From the NCBI GenBank assembly GCA_018606725.1, contig JAGYID010000007.1, positions 1 through 51,847 of the forward strand: a DNA stretch of 51,847 nt, read 5' to 3'. This DNA comes from Acidobacteriota bacterium. Lineage in GTDB: Bacteria; Acidobacteriota; Polarisedimenticolia; Gp22-AA2. The stretch's first letter is position 1. Every line of letters starts with the position of its first letter. Below, in pieces: positions 30,032-39,603 of the stretch. Under the pieces are notes generated by a model, which did no database searches, was not told where the DNA came from, and saw only the letters and a list, made by a program, of their open reading frames with translations. The position numbers and the translations under genes were made by a program.

Positions 30032-31587
30032 GCGTCGAGCGCCGGCAGGCGGCGCGATCGGTGGGTTGGGGGGCGATCGAGTCGGCCTGCGGAGCGCTGG
30101 TCGGGTTGTGCCTGACGCCGCTGGTCATCCGGGCCGTCGGTCTGGAGGGGCTCGGGTTGTGGGCCGCCTGCTGGTCGCTGGCGCACACGGCGAACGTCGC
30201 CGACTGCGGCGTGGGCGCCTCCTACAGCCGCTTCACCGCGCGCGCCATCGCCGCCGCCGATGACGTCGCGCTCAATGCCGCCGTCGGGGCCGGCATCGGG
30301 TTTCATCTGGCACTGTCCGTCGTCGTCGGCCTGTCGGCCTGGGCCCTGGGGCCCCGCCTGCTGGCGACGCTGGCGCCACCCGGCGCGCTCGCCGGCGAGG
30401 CACCGGTGGCCTTCGCCTGCGTGCTCGCCGCTGTCTGCCTGCGCCTGACCACCTCGGGATTCCGCGCGGTGGTGGCGGGCGCCCAGCGTCTCGATCTGCT
30501 CGGCCGCATCGGCAGCGCCGCCTCCCTTCTCGAGGGGTGCGTGGCGGCGGCGATCCTGTGGCGCGGCGGATCGTTGTCCGGGCTGGCGATCAACGCCCTG
30601 AGCATGGCGGCCCTGACCAGCACCGCCGAAGGGATCGCGGCGGCCCGCCTCTGTCCGGGGTTGAGGATCCGTCCCTTCGCGGCGCGACGATCCGACTGGC
30701 GGGAGATCCTGTCGTTCGGCGCCCGCCTGCAGGCGGCGCGGGCCGGCGAAATCCTGGCGGCGCACGCGCCGCGGCTCGCCCTGGCGTGGGGCCCCGGACT
30801 CATGGCGGCCGGCGCCTACGACCTCGCGGCGCGCGCCGCCGGGCTTCTCAACCTGGCCGGATCGCTGCCGCTGCCGGTGGTGCAGCCTCTCGCCAGCCGT
30901 CTCGAGGCGCGGCAGGAGCGCGATCGGTTGCGCGCCCTGGTGCGCGCCGCGACCCGCTACGTGGCCCTGCTCGTCGTTCCGGGGGCGATCCTCCTGATCC
31001 TGCGCTCCGCCGACGTGCTGCAGGCCTGGACCGGTCGCGCCGCTCCGCCGGGTTCGGTCGCCAGCCTGCGCTGGCTGGCCGCCGCCCTGGCTGTGGCGCT
31101 GATCCTGTCGCCGCTGCGTCTGGCGCTGCGCGGCGCCGGGCTGCCCGGCATCGAGGCCTCGGCTGCTCTCGGCGGCGCCGCCCTGAACCTGGTTCTCGCC
31201 ATGGCTCTCGCGCCCCGGCTCGGGGCGGCGGGCGCGGCGCTCGCGGCGTTCGCCGCCGCCATCGCCGCGGCGATCGTCCTGTTGGCCGGCGCCCTGCGTC
31301 GGGCGCCCGATCTCGTGAGCGGCTGTCTGCCGCCCGCCCTGCGGCCGTTGCTGCCCGCGGGCGGGGCCGGGATCCTGGCGGTGGCGGCGTCGGGCGCGCT
31401 CCTGCCGGTCGCCGGGCCCGATCTGTCGGGGCGCTTCCAGGCGATCGCCCGGCTGGCGCCGGCGGCGGCCACCCTCGTTGCCGTCATGCTCGCCCTGCTG
31501 GTCCTGCAACGTGCGGTGGGGCGGGACGACCTGGCGCTGCTGCGCGACGCCCTGCTGCTGCCGGGACGGGCGGGGGGCGGGGCATGA
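30028..31587 (+). CDS. Wzx-type polysaccharide flippase (MVF/MATE-like)
   Basis: Multi-TM; 'AARSVGWGAIESACGALVGLCLTPLVIRAVGLEGLGLWAACWSLAHTANVADCGVGASYSRFTA'; ATGA overlap. Confidence 0.85.
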   Translation: MSVERRQAARSVGWGAIESACGALVGLCLTPLVIRAVGLEGLGLWAACWSLAHTANVADCGVGASYSRFTARAIAAADDVALNAAVGAGIGFHLALSVVVGLSAWALGPRLLATLAPPGALAGEAPVAFACVLAAVCLRLTTSGFRAVVAGAQRLDLLGRIGSAASLLEGCVAAAILWRGGSLSGLAINALSMAALTSTAEGIAAARLCPGLRIRPFAARRSDWREILSFGARLQAARAGEILAAHAPRLALAWGPGLMAAGAYDLAARAAGLLNLAGSLPLPVVQPLASRLEARQERDRLRALVRAATRYVALLVVPGAILLILRSADVLQAWTGRAAPPGSVASLRWLAAALAVALILSPLRLALRGAGLPGIEASAALGGAALNLVLAMALAPRLGAAGAALAAFAAAIAAAIVLLAGALRRAPDLVSGCLPPALRPLLPAGGAGILAVAASGALLPVAGPDLSGRFQAIARLAPAAATLVAVMLALLVLQRAVGRDDLALLRDALLLPGRAGGGA

Positions 31588-32642
31588 GGATCCTCGTGTC
31601 GGGCGCCCTCAACGCCGCCTTCGAGGCGGTGCCGGAGTACCTGACGGCGGCCTTCGCACGACTCGGGCACCGGGTGGCGCTGTTCGATCATCGCGCCTAT
31701 CGGCTGCCGGGCCGGCTGCGGGCCGCCCTGCCGCGGCTCGAGACGATGGAGCGGCGGTCGCTCAACGCGCGCCTGCTGGCGCTGGCGCGCCGCCTCCGAC
31801 CGGAGGTCGTGGTGGTCGTCCAGGGAATGATCGTCGAGCCCGACACCCTGGCCCGGCTGCGGGACGGTGGGGCGCGGCTGGTCAACTGGTTCGCCGACTA
31901 CCCGGCCGAGTTCGAGGAGGGACTGCGAAACGCTCCCGCCTACGACGCCTTCTTCCTCGGGTCATCGTACGCCGCCGCGCGACACCGCGCCGCGGGTCAC
32001 GCGCACGCGGCGTGGCTGCCGTTTGCCAGCGATCCGGAGCGTCACCGTCCGGGCGATGCGCCGGCGAGCGACCCCGGCAGCGACCAGGTCGTGTTCGTCG
32101 GCTCGCACTATCCCGAGCGCCAGATTCTGCTCCGTTTCCTGCGCGGGCTGCCGGTGGGCATCTGGGGCCCCGGCTGGGAGCGGGCGGCCGGCGACCCGCA
32201 CATCGCGCCGATGTTGCGCGGTGGCGCGCTCCGACCGGCGGCGTGGGCGCGACTGCTGGGCGCGTGCCGGGTGGCGATCAACGTCCACTACGGCGCCTTC
32301 GGGCCCCTGGAAGTCTCGGGCGACCTCGCCAACACGCGCGTCTTCGAGATTCTCTGCTGCGGCGCCCTTCAAGTGGTCAACCGACAGGGCGACGTCCTGC
32401 GCCTGTTCCGCGACGACGTCCACCTCCTGGGCTTCGGCTCCGGCGAGGAGTTGCGGTGGCGCGTCGAGACGGCCCTGGCGGACGACGACCTGCGCCGGCG
32501 GGTGGCGCGCGCCGGTCGCGACGAGGTCCTGGCGCGACATACCTACGCGCACCGCGCCGCCTCGCTGCTGAGCCCGGCGGTGGCCGATTTCGACAGCGTC
32601 GCCGCGCCAACGATGCGGGCGGCGGTCGGAGGATCGCGATGA
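31584..32642 (+). CDS. Glycosyltransferase, CgeB-like
   Basis: 'MRILVSGALNAAFEAVPEYLTAAFARLGHRVALFDHRAY...VVFVGSHYPERQILLRFL...RVAINVHYGAFGPLEVSGDLANTRVFEILCCGALQVV'. Confidence 0.8.
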   Translation: MRILVSGALNAAFEAVPEYLTAAFARLGHRVALFDHRAYRLPGRLRAALPRLETMERRSLNARLLALARRLRPEVVVVVQGMIVEPDTLARLRDGGARLVNWFADYPAEFEEGLRNAPAYDAFFLGSSYAAARHRAAGHAHAAWLPFASDPERHRPGDAPASDPGSDQVVFVGSHYPERQILLRFLRGLPVGIWGPGWERAAGDPHIAPMLRGGALRPAAWARLLGACRVAINVHYGAFGPLEVSGDLANTRVFEILCCGALQVVNRQGDVLRLFRDDVHLLGFGSGEELRWRVETALADDDLRRRVARAGRDEVLARHTYAHRAASLLSPAVADFDSVAAPTMRAAVGGSR

Positions 32643-33748
32643 GGCGGATGCGGGTCGTCCATCTGGTCGAGGGTCTCGCGCTCGGCGGGCTGGAGCGGGT
32701 CGTCGCCGGCCTCATCCGGCACGCCGATCTGCGCCGCGTTGCGGTCGAGGTGATCGCCGCCGTCCGCGGCGGCGAGGTGGCGGCGGAGATTGAAGCGGCC
32801 GGCGCCAGCGTCACGGTGCTCGGTCTCACGGGCTACCGCCCCGCCGATGTGCTGGCGCTGGCGCGCGTCCTGCGCCAGCGCCGCATCGATGTGGTCCATT
32901 CGCACGGCCATTTCGCCGGGGTGCTTGGCCGCGCCGCCGCCTGGTGGTCGGGCGCGCCGGCTGCCGTCCATCACCTGCACACCATGGACCCGACGCTGAA
33001 GACCCGGCACCACCGCGTGGAGCGGGTCCTGGCGCGCGTCACCCGGCGGGTGATCTGCTGCTCCGCGGCGGTGGCGCGCCACGCCATCGAGGTCATGCGC
33101 CTGCCCGCGGACCTGACCGTCGTGGTGCCGAACGGCATCGATCCGCCGCCTGCCTCCGAGCGCGCCGCCGCCCTGCGGGCGATCGGATCGCCGGCGCCGC
33201 CGGTCCTCGGCTGCGTCGGCAGCCTGACGGCGCACAAGGGACAGGACGTCCTGCTGCGCGCCGCCGCGGCGCTCCCCCGCTCCGCGTGCGGCAGCGTCGT
33301 GCTGATCGGCGACGGACCGGAGCGGGGCGCGCTGGAGAGACTCGCCGCGGCGATCGGCCTGTCGGACCGCGTCCGGTTCACCGGCGTCCGCCCGGACGCC
33401 AGGTCGCTGTTGCCGGCCTTCGACGTGGCGGTCGTTCCCTCGACCGAGCGCGAGGGGATGCCGCTGGCGGCGCTCGAGGCGATGGACGCCGGACTGCCGC
33501 TGGTCGCCAGCCGACTCGGCGGTCTGTGCGAAATCGTCGAGCCCGAGCGCACCGGCCTGCTGGTGCCGCCCGGCGATCCGGCGGCGCTGAGCGGCGCCCT
33601 GCGCGCCGTCCTGGAGAACCCGGCGCGCAGCCACGCCCTGGGTGAAGCGGCGCGGCGATCGATTGAGACACATTTCAGGGCGGCGCTGATGACACGGCGA
33701 ATCGAGGCAATCGAAGAGGAGGCCCTGCATGTCCGGGTCGCGGCCTAG
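32639..33748 (+). CDS. Glycosyltransferase family 4
   Basis: 'VHLVEGLALGGLERVVAGLI...VLGCVGSLTAHKGQDVLLRAAAAL...FDVAVVPSTEREGMPLAALEAMDAGLPLVASRLGG'. Confidence 0.9.
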   Translation: MRRMRVVHLVEGLALGGLERVVAGLIRHADLRRVAVEVIAAVRGGEVAAEIEAAGASVTVLGLTGYRPADVLALARVLRQRRIDVVHSHGHFAGVLGRAAAWWSGAPAAVHHLHTMDPTLKTRHHRVERVLARVTRRVICCSAAVARHAIEVMRLPADLTVVVPNGIDPPPASERAAALRAIGSPAPPVLGCVGSLTAHKGQDVLLRAAAALPRSACGSVVLIGDGPERGALERLAAAIGLSDRVRFTGVRPDARSLLPAFDVAVVPSTEREGMPLAALEAMDAGLPLVASRLGGLCEIVEPERTGLLVPPGDPAALSGALRAVLENPARSHALGEAARRSIETHFRAALMTRRIEAIEEEALHVRVAA

Positions 33749-34964
33749 GAGCCTCTCCGGGTCTTGCGCCGGGCCGAGCGGTCCCCGGCTGCGCGTGGCG
33801 TTCGTCAGCGAGCGGGCCGATTTCTTCGGAGGCGGCCAGCGGAGTCTGCTCGATCTGGCGACTGCACTGGCGGCGGCCCGTGGCGGCGGCTTCTGCGAAC
33901 CGGTGGTGATCGTCCCGGAGCGCGGACCCCTGCCCGACGCCCTCGAGGCACGCGGCATCGCCTGCGAGCTGCTGCCGCTGCCGTCGTGGCGCGCCGCGCT
34001 GCTCGCCGGGCCGCGTGCCTGTGCCGGCCTGATGGCCCTGGCGCGACGGCGGCGCATCGACCTGCTGCACAGCGACGCCCCGCGGGCGGCGCTGTACGCC
34101 GGCCTGGCGGCGCGCCTGACGGGACGCCGGCATGTCTTGCACTTGAGGTCCTCGCGGCCTGCCTCGCCGCCGTCCGAACGGCTGCTGCTGGCGCTGTGCG
34201 ATCGGGCCATCGCCGTGTCGCGCGCCACCGCCGGGCGCAGCAACGCCGTGAAGGGCTCGGCCAAGGTGCGGGTGGTGCCGACCGGCCTGCCGCCGATCGT
34301 CCATCTGGATCGCGAGTCGGCGCGCGACCGGCTCGGTCTGCCGCGCGCCGGCTTCCTGGTGGGGGTCATCGGACGTCTCGAGCCCGACAAGGGGGGCGAC
34401 GATGCCATCGCCGCACTGCCATCCATCCGCCGGGTCCATGACGATGCCGGCCTGGTGTTCCTGGGTGCACCCCCGGACGGCGATCAGCACGTCAAGGCGC
34501 TGCGCAGCCTGGCGTCCGCCCTCGGCATCCAGGACGCGGTCCGGTTCGCCGGCGAACGCGCGGAGGTGGCCCCCCTGCTGACCGCCTTCGACCTGGTCCT
34601 GCATCCGTCCAGGCACGAGGCGCTGCCCCGCGTCCTGATCGAATCGCTGTTCGCCGGTGTGCCGGTGGTCGCCAGCGAGGTCGGCGGCGTTCCCGAGCTG
34701 ATCGAGTCCGGCCGCTGTGGACTGCTGGTCCCGCCCCGTGACCCGCAGGCGCTGGGGGCCGCCGCCGCGATGCTGGCCGGCGACCCGGAGCTGCGCCGGC
34801 GGTTCGGCGATCAGGGGCGCGACCGGGCACGGGAGTTGTTCTCCATCGACGCGATGGTGCGCCGCATCCTGGATGTCTACGAAGAGATCCTGCCGACCTC
34901 GGCGGCCGCCGCGGCCGGCTGGCGGAGCGACCTGCCGCTGTCGAGCGGGGAGAAGGGGCGATGA
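33729..34964 (+). CDS. Glycosyltransferase family 4
   Basis: 'RVAFVSERADFFGGGQRSLLDLATAL...VGVIGRLEPDKGGDDAIAAL...HPSRHEALPRVLIESLFAGVPVVASEVGGVPELIESGRCG'. Confidence 0.9.
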   Translation: MSGSRPRSLSGSCAGPSGPRLRVAFVSERADFFGGGQRSLLDLATALAAARGGGFCEPVVIVPERGPLPDALEARGIACELLPLPSWRAALLAGPRACAGLMALARRRRIDLLHSDAPRAALYAGLAARLTGRRHVLHLRSSRPASPPSERLLLALCDRAIAVSRATAGRSNAVKGSAKVRVVPTGLPPIVHLDRESARDRLGLPRAGFLVGVIGRLEPDKGGDDAIAALPSIRRVHDDAGLVFLGAPPDGDQHVKALRSLASALGIQDAVRFAGERAEVAPLLTAFDLVLHPSRHEALPRVLIESLFAGVPVVASEVGGVPELIESGRCGLLVPPRDPQALGAAAAMLAGDPELRRRFGDQGRDRARELFSIDAMVRRILDVYEEILPTSAAAAAGWRSDLPLSSGEKGR

Positions 34965-35833
34965 GCGACAGCGCGCGCACCATCGTCGATGCCGCCGATC
35001 GACCCGGCGCCGGCGTGACCGTACGGCCCTGCCCGATCTGCGGCGCCGGTTCGGGCGCGCGGCGGGCGGTGGCTCCGCGCCCGGTCCGTTGCAGCGGCTG
35101 CGGCGTCGTCTACCTCGATCCGGTGCCGGCGGAGGCGCGGCAACCGGAGACGTATGGCGCCGGCTATTACGAGCCGTGGCAGGAGCGCGAGGAGCGCCTG
35201 CGCCGGCGGCTGTGGCGTCGCCGCCTGCGCCAGGTGGCGGCCCGCTCGGCCACGGGCGCGCTGCTCGATGTCGGCTGCGGCGACGGTCTGTTCCTGCGCG
35301 TGGCGCGGGACGCCGGCTGGCGCGTCGAAGGGATCGAGTTCTCCCCCGAGGGGGCCCGCCGCGCTTCCGAGCGGCTCGACCGGCCGGTCGCGGTCGGCGA
35401 TCTGGCCGCCGACCGGATCCTGCGCGGGCCGTTCCATGTCGTCACGCTGTGGCACGTGCTCGAGCACGTCGAGACGCCCCTGGCGCTGCTGGAGGGGGCG
35501 CGCACGCGCCTCCACCCCGGCGGTCTGCTGGCGGTCGCGGTCCCGAACCTCGACAACCTTCCGATGCGCCTCGCCTATCGCCTGGCGCGCGGCCGCCCCC
35601 TGCCGCTCTACGAGCCGGGCGGGCGCGAGCCGCACGTGACGCACTTCACTCCGGCGAGCCTCACGACAGCGCTCGGCCGGGCCGGTTTCGGGTCGGTCGA
35701 GATCACCGCCGATCGCTGCGCGTTGACCGTCCCGAAGCGATTCATCGACGCCGCCGCCGCGCTGTTGTCGCGCCTCTGCGGCCGGCTGCTCACCGACGCC
35801 ATCGTCGCCTTCGCGAGGGCACCGCTGCCATGA
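34961..35833 (+). CDS. Class I SAM-dependent methyltransferase with N-terminal zinc ribbon
   Basis: 'CPICGAGSGARRAVAPRPVRCSGCGVVYLDPVP' (CxxC...CxxC) and 'GALLDVGCGDGLFLRVARDAGWRVEGIEFSPEG...VVTLWHVLEHVETPLALL'. Confidence 0.9.
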   Translation: MSDSARTIVDAADRPGAGVTVRPCPICGAGSGARRAVAPRPVRCSGCGVVYLDPVPAEARQPETYGAGYYEPWQEREERLRRRLWRRRLRQVAARSATGALLDVGCGDGLFLRVARDAGWRVEGIEFSPEGARRASERLDRPVAVGDLAADRILRGPFHVVTLWHVLEHVETPLALLEGARTRLHPGGLLAVAVPNLDNLPMRLAYRLARGRPLPLYEPGGREPHVTHFTPASLTTALGRAGFGSVEITADRCALTVPKRFIDAAAALLSRLCGRLLTDAIVAFARAPLP

Positions 35834-36996
35834 GCCGCTCCCTGCCGCATGAGCCGATCCGCCTGAGCCTGCCGCCGCCGACCGACCGGATGCTCGGCGA
35901 CCGCCTGCGCGCCGCCGCCCGGGCCATCTGGCTCGGCGCCCGGGCCGCGCTCCTGGCGCCGCGCCTGCTGCGACGCTGGCGCAAGCCGCCGTCCCCCGGC
36001 CGGGTGAGCCGGATCCTGGTGGTGCGCACGGACCGGCTCGGCGACATGGCGCTGACCACCGCGGCGCTCGCCGATCTCAAGTCCCACTTCCGCCGCGCGG
36101 CGATCACCGTCGTCGCGCCGCCGGCGCCGCTGGCGCTGCTGGAAGGGCACCCGGCCGTCGATCGCCTGGTGGCGCTCACCGGCCGCCGGCTGCCGGACGA
36201 TCTGGCCGGCCGCTTCGACCTGGCGATCGACTTCACCCCCGACGCCTCGCTGCGCGGCGCGCGACTGGTCGCGGCCGCCCGCGCGCCGCTGTCGATCGGC
36301 ATGCGCGCCGCCGGCCGGCAGGCCTTCTTCAATCTCCGGGGGCCGCGGGCCGATCCGTCGCGGCACATCGTCGATCTCAACCGGCAGCTGGTCGAGGCGC
36401 TGGGGATCGAGGGAGGCGCCGCCGCGCTGTCGCTGCACGTGTCACCCGACGAGCGCGGCGCGGCCCTGAACCGGCTGGCGGCGCTCGGCGCGGCATCACC
36501 GCGCGTCCTGGTCCATCCCGGCGGCCACTTCGCCAGCCAGCGCTGGGCGGCGGAGCGCTTCGCGGAAGTGATCACCCTGCTCACCGGCCGCCTGGGCGCG
36601 GCCTGCGTGGTGGTCGCCGGCCCGGGCGAGGCCGATCTGGCGCGTCGCGTCTGCGCCGCCACCCCCGACGCGCTCGATGCCGGCCCCCAGACGGTGCGCG
36701 GCCTGATGGCGCTGTGCGCCGCCTGCGATCTGTTCATCGGCAACAACTCCGGACCGCTGCACGTCGCCGGTGCCCTGGGCGTGCCGACCGTGTCGGTCGC
36801 CGGCCCGACCAGCCTGGCGCGCTTCGCGCCGCGCGGCCCGGCCGACCGGGTGGCGCGGCGCGAGCTGCCGTGCTCCCCCTGCAACCGGGGCCGCTGCTGG
36901 CACCACACCTGCCTGCGATCGCTCGAACCCGAGGAGGTCGCTGCCCTGGCGCAGGAGTCGCTCGCCTCCCTGCTGCCGCGCGAGGAGGCCCGGTGA
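35830..36996 (+). CDS. Glycosyltransferase family 9 (heptosyltransferase-like)
   Basis: 'RILVVRTDRLGDMALTTAALADLKSHF...LVHPGGHFASQRWAAERFAEV...CDLFIGNNSGPLHVAGALGVPTVSVAGPT'. Confidence 0.92.
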   Translation: MSRSLPHEPIRLSLPPPTDRMLGDRLRAAARAIWLGARAALLAPRLLRRWRKPPSPGRVSRILVVRTDRLGDMALTTAALADLKSHFRRAAITVVAPPAPLALLEGHPAVDRLVALTGRRLPDDLAGRFDLAIDFTPDASLRGARLVAAARAPLSIGMRAAGRQAFFNLRGPRADPSRHIVDLNRQLVEALGIEGGAAALSLHVSPDERGAALNRLAALGAASPRVLVHPGGHFASQRWAAERFAEVITLLTGRLGAACVVVAGPGEADLARRVCAATPDALDAGPQTVRGLMALCAACDLFIGNNSGPLHVAGALGVPTVSVAGPTSLARFAPRGPADRVARRELPCSPCNRGRCWHHTCLRSLEPEEVAALAQESLASLLPREEAR

Positions 36997-38234
36997 GCGG
37001 CACCGCCGCAGGGCACGCGCTGTCGCCCGATGGCGGCGGGCCCGGGCCCCTCGCCGCCGCTCCGCGCGCGCCGGCCCGAAGGCCGCGACGCCGGTTGTCG
37101 ATCCTGCATCTGATCACCCGACTGGAGCGCGGCGGCTCCTCCGACTGCACCCTGTGGCAGGCGATCGGGGCCGCCCGCCGCGGTCACGCGGTGACCGTCG
37201 CCAGCGGTCCCACCGGGACGCCGACGCCGTTGCTGGAGAGCGCCGCCGGCGTCGAGGGCTTGCGTATGGTCACCCTGCCGTCCCTGGGCCGGCCGCTGCG
37301 ACCGTGGCGCGATCTGCGCGCCCTCGCCGAGATCCGCCGCCTGCTGCGCGGGGCGCGCTACGACATCGTCCATACCCACACATCCAAGGCGGGCGCCCTC
37401 GGTCGCCTGGCGGCCCGCTGGTCGGGGCTGACCGTCATCCACCAGCCGCACGGCCACCTGTTCTACGGCTACTACGGTCCGCTGCGAAGCGCCGGCGTGA
37501 TTGCGGCCGAGCGTCTTCTGGCGCGGCTCTGCCGCCTGCAGATCGTCCTGTCCCGGCGCGGCGCCGAAGAGCACCTCGGGCGCGGCATCGGCGCGCCGGA
37601 CGATTTCCGCGTCGTCCGCTCCGGCATCGATCTGCGGCCGTGGCGCGCCGCCCGCCGGCGCCGGAGCGCCTGCCGCGCGAGTCTCGGGTTCGCGCCCGAC
37701 GACATCGTCGTGGGCGCGCTCTGCCGCCTGGAAGCGATCAAGGGGCCGGATCTCCTGCTCGAAGGGTTCGCGCGGGCCGCCGCCACGCGGCCGCGCCTGC
37801 GCCTGTTCGTCGGCGGCGACGGTCCGCTGCGCGATCTCTTGAAGACGCGCGCCGCCGGCGCGGGGCTGTCCGGGCGGGTGACCTTCGCCGCCGGATGGGT
37901 GCCGGCCGCCGACGTCGTGCCGGCGCTCGATGTCTACGCCCAGACGTCCCGCAACGAGGGGATGGGCCGCGCCCTCGTCGAAGCGATGGCCTGCGGGCTT
38001 CCAGTCTTGGCGACCGATGTCGGCGGGGTCGGCGAGGTGCTGGAGGAGGGGCGCTGCGGACTGCTCGCGCCGCCCGACGACCCGGCGGCGCTGGCCGAGG
38101 CGATCGGCCGACTGGTCGACGACCCGGCGCTGGCGAGCCGCCTGGCCGGCGCCGCCCGGGCCCGCGCCGTCCCATTCGGCGCCGGCCGGATGATCCACCG
38201 CCTGCTGCGGATCTACGAGGAGGTGGCGCCGTGA
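36993..38234 (+). CDS. Glycosyltransferase family 4
   Basis: 'SILHLITRLERGGSSDCTLWQAIGAARRGHAVTVASGP...DIVHTHTSKAGALGRLAARWSG...NEGMGRALVEAMACGLPVLATDVGGVGEVLEEGRCG'. Confidence 0.92.
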   Translation: MSGTAAGHALSPDGGGPGPLAAAPRAPARRPRRRLSILHLITRLERGGSSDCTLWQAIGAARRGHAVTVASGPTGTPTPLLESAAGVEGLRMVTLPSLGRPLRPWRDLRALAEIRRLLRGARYDIVHTHTSKAGALGRLAARWSGLTVIHQPHGHLFYGYYGPLRSAGVIAAERLLARLCRLQIVLSRRGAEEHLGRGIGAPDDFRVVRSGIDLRPWRAARRRRSACRASLGFAPDDIVVGALCRLEAIKGPDLLLEGFARAAATRPRLRLFVGGDGPLRDLLKTRAAGAGLSGRVTFAAGWVPAADVVPALDVYAQTSRNEGMGRALVEAMACGLPVLATDVGGVGEVLEEGRCGLLAPPDDPAALAEAIGRLVDDPALASRLAGAARARAVPFGAGRMIHRLLRIYEEVAP

Positions 38235-38926
38235 GGCTCGCCGCGCACCAGCCGCAGTACCTGCCCTGGCTCGGGTTCTTCGACAAGCTGGACCGGGTCG
38301 ATCGGTTCGTGCTCCTCGACACGGTGCAGTACAAGAAGAACGAGTGGCAGAACCGCAACCGGATCCGCATCGCCACCGGCTGGCAGTGGCTGACGGTGCC
38401 GGTGCATCACCGCTTTCCGATGTCCCTCCGCGACGTGCGGATCGACGACTCGGGCGGCTGGCGTCGCAAGCACCGCGAAGCGTTGCGCGTGCACTATGGC
38501 CGCGCCCCGCACGCCGGGCGCGTCCTGCCCGACCTGTTGGCGCTCCTCGACGAGCCCCACGAGAATCTCGCGGCGCTCAACACGCGGACGGTGGAGCTCC
38601 TGGCGGAGCGTCTCGGCATCCGCACGCCGATCGTCCGTGCCTCCGAGCTCGAGGGTCTGCCCGACGACCCCGACGCGCGGCTGATCGACCTGTGCCGCCG
38701 CTTCGGTTGCGGCACCTACCTCGCCGGCGCCGGCGGGCGGGACTACATGGACTCCGTGGCCTGGCGGGCCGCCTCGATCCGGGTCGAGTTCCAGGAGTTC
38801 CGGCATCCCGTCCATCCGCAGACCTACCCCGGCTTCGAAGGGAACCTGTCGGCGATCGATTTCCTGCTGAACTGCGGCCCGGGCAGCGTCGCCCGCCTCC
38901 GCGAGGCCCGCACGGTGGCGGCATGA
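38231..38926 (+). CDS. WbqC-family protein
   Basis: 'RLAAHQPQYLPWLGFFDKLDRVDRFVLLDTVQYKKNEWQNRNRIRIATGWQWLTVPV', characteristic of WbqC-like proteins. Confidence 0.93.
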   Translation: MRLAAHQPQYLPWLGFFDKLDRVDRFVLLDTVQYKKNEWQNRNRIRIATGWQWLTVPVHHRFPMSLRDVRIDDSGGWRRKHREALRVHYGRAPHAGRVLPDLLALLDEPHENLAALNTRTVELLAERLGIRTPIVRASELEGLPDDPDARLIDLCRRFGCGTYLAGAGGRDYMDSVAWRAASIRVEFQEFRHPVHPQTYPGFEGNLSAIDFLLNCGPGSVARLREARTVAA

Positions 38927-39603
38927 ACATCCTGGCGATCGGGGCGCATCCCGACGATATCGAGTTCGGTTGCGGCGGCACGCTGATCAAGTACGCCGGC
39001 AAGGGGGCGCGCATCGAGCTTCTGGTGATGACCGACGGCGCGCGCGGCGGCAATCGCCGGGTGCGGCGAACCGAGCAGGCGCGGGCGGCCCGCATCCTGG
39101 GGGCGCGGCGCGTGCACTGGGGCCTGTACCGCGACACCATGCTGCCGTCGATCCGGACGCTCATCGATCGAATGGAGCGCACCCTGCGCGCCGTCCGCCC
39201 GGACTTCATCTTCGTCAACTCCCCGGACGACACCCACCAGGATCACCGCCAGGTGGCCCGCGCCGCCGTATCCGCCACGCGCTGGGCGCGCAACGTGCTG
39301 TTCTACGAGGGCCCGACCACGGTCGACTTCACGCCGACGGTGTTCATCGACATCGGCGACGAGATCGGCCGCAAGATTCAGGCGCTGCGCACCCACAAGA
39401 GCCAGGTCATGAAGACCCGTATCGAAGGGACGGCGATCTGCGAAATCGCCGAGGCGTCGGCGCACTTCCGCGGCGTGCAGGGTCGGATCCGCTGGGCGGA
39501 AGGGTTCATGCCGCTGCGCTTGTTCATCAACATCGCCTCGCAACCGCTCATCGAGCCGTCGCCGGCGCGGACCGCCCGGCGCGGCAGGCGGGGCCGTCGA
39601 TGA
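38923..39603 (+). CDS. PIG-L family deacetylase
   Basis: 'ILAIGAHPDDIEFGCGGTLIKYAGKGARIELLVMTDGARGG' and 'SPDDTHQDHRQVARAAVSATR'. Confidence 0.94.
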   Translation: MNILAIGAHPDDIEFGCGGTLIKYAGKGARIELLVMTDGARGGNRRVRRTEQARAARILGARRVHWGLYRDTMLPSIRTLIDRMERTLRAVRPDFIFVNSPDDTHQDHRQVARAAVSATRWARNVLFYEGPTTVDFTPTVFIDIGDEIGRKIQALRTHKSQVMKTRIEGTAICEIAEASAHFRGVQGRIRWAEGFMPLRLFINIASQPLIEPSPARTARRGRRGRR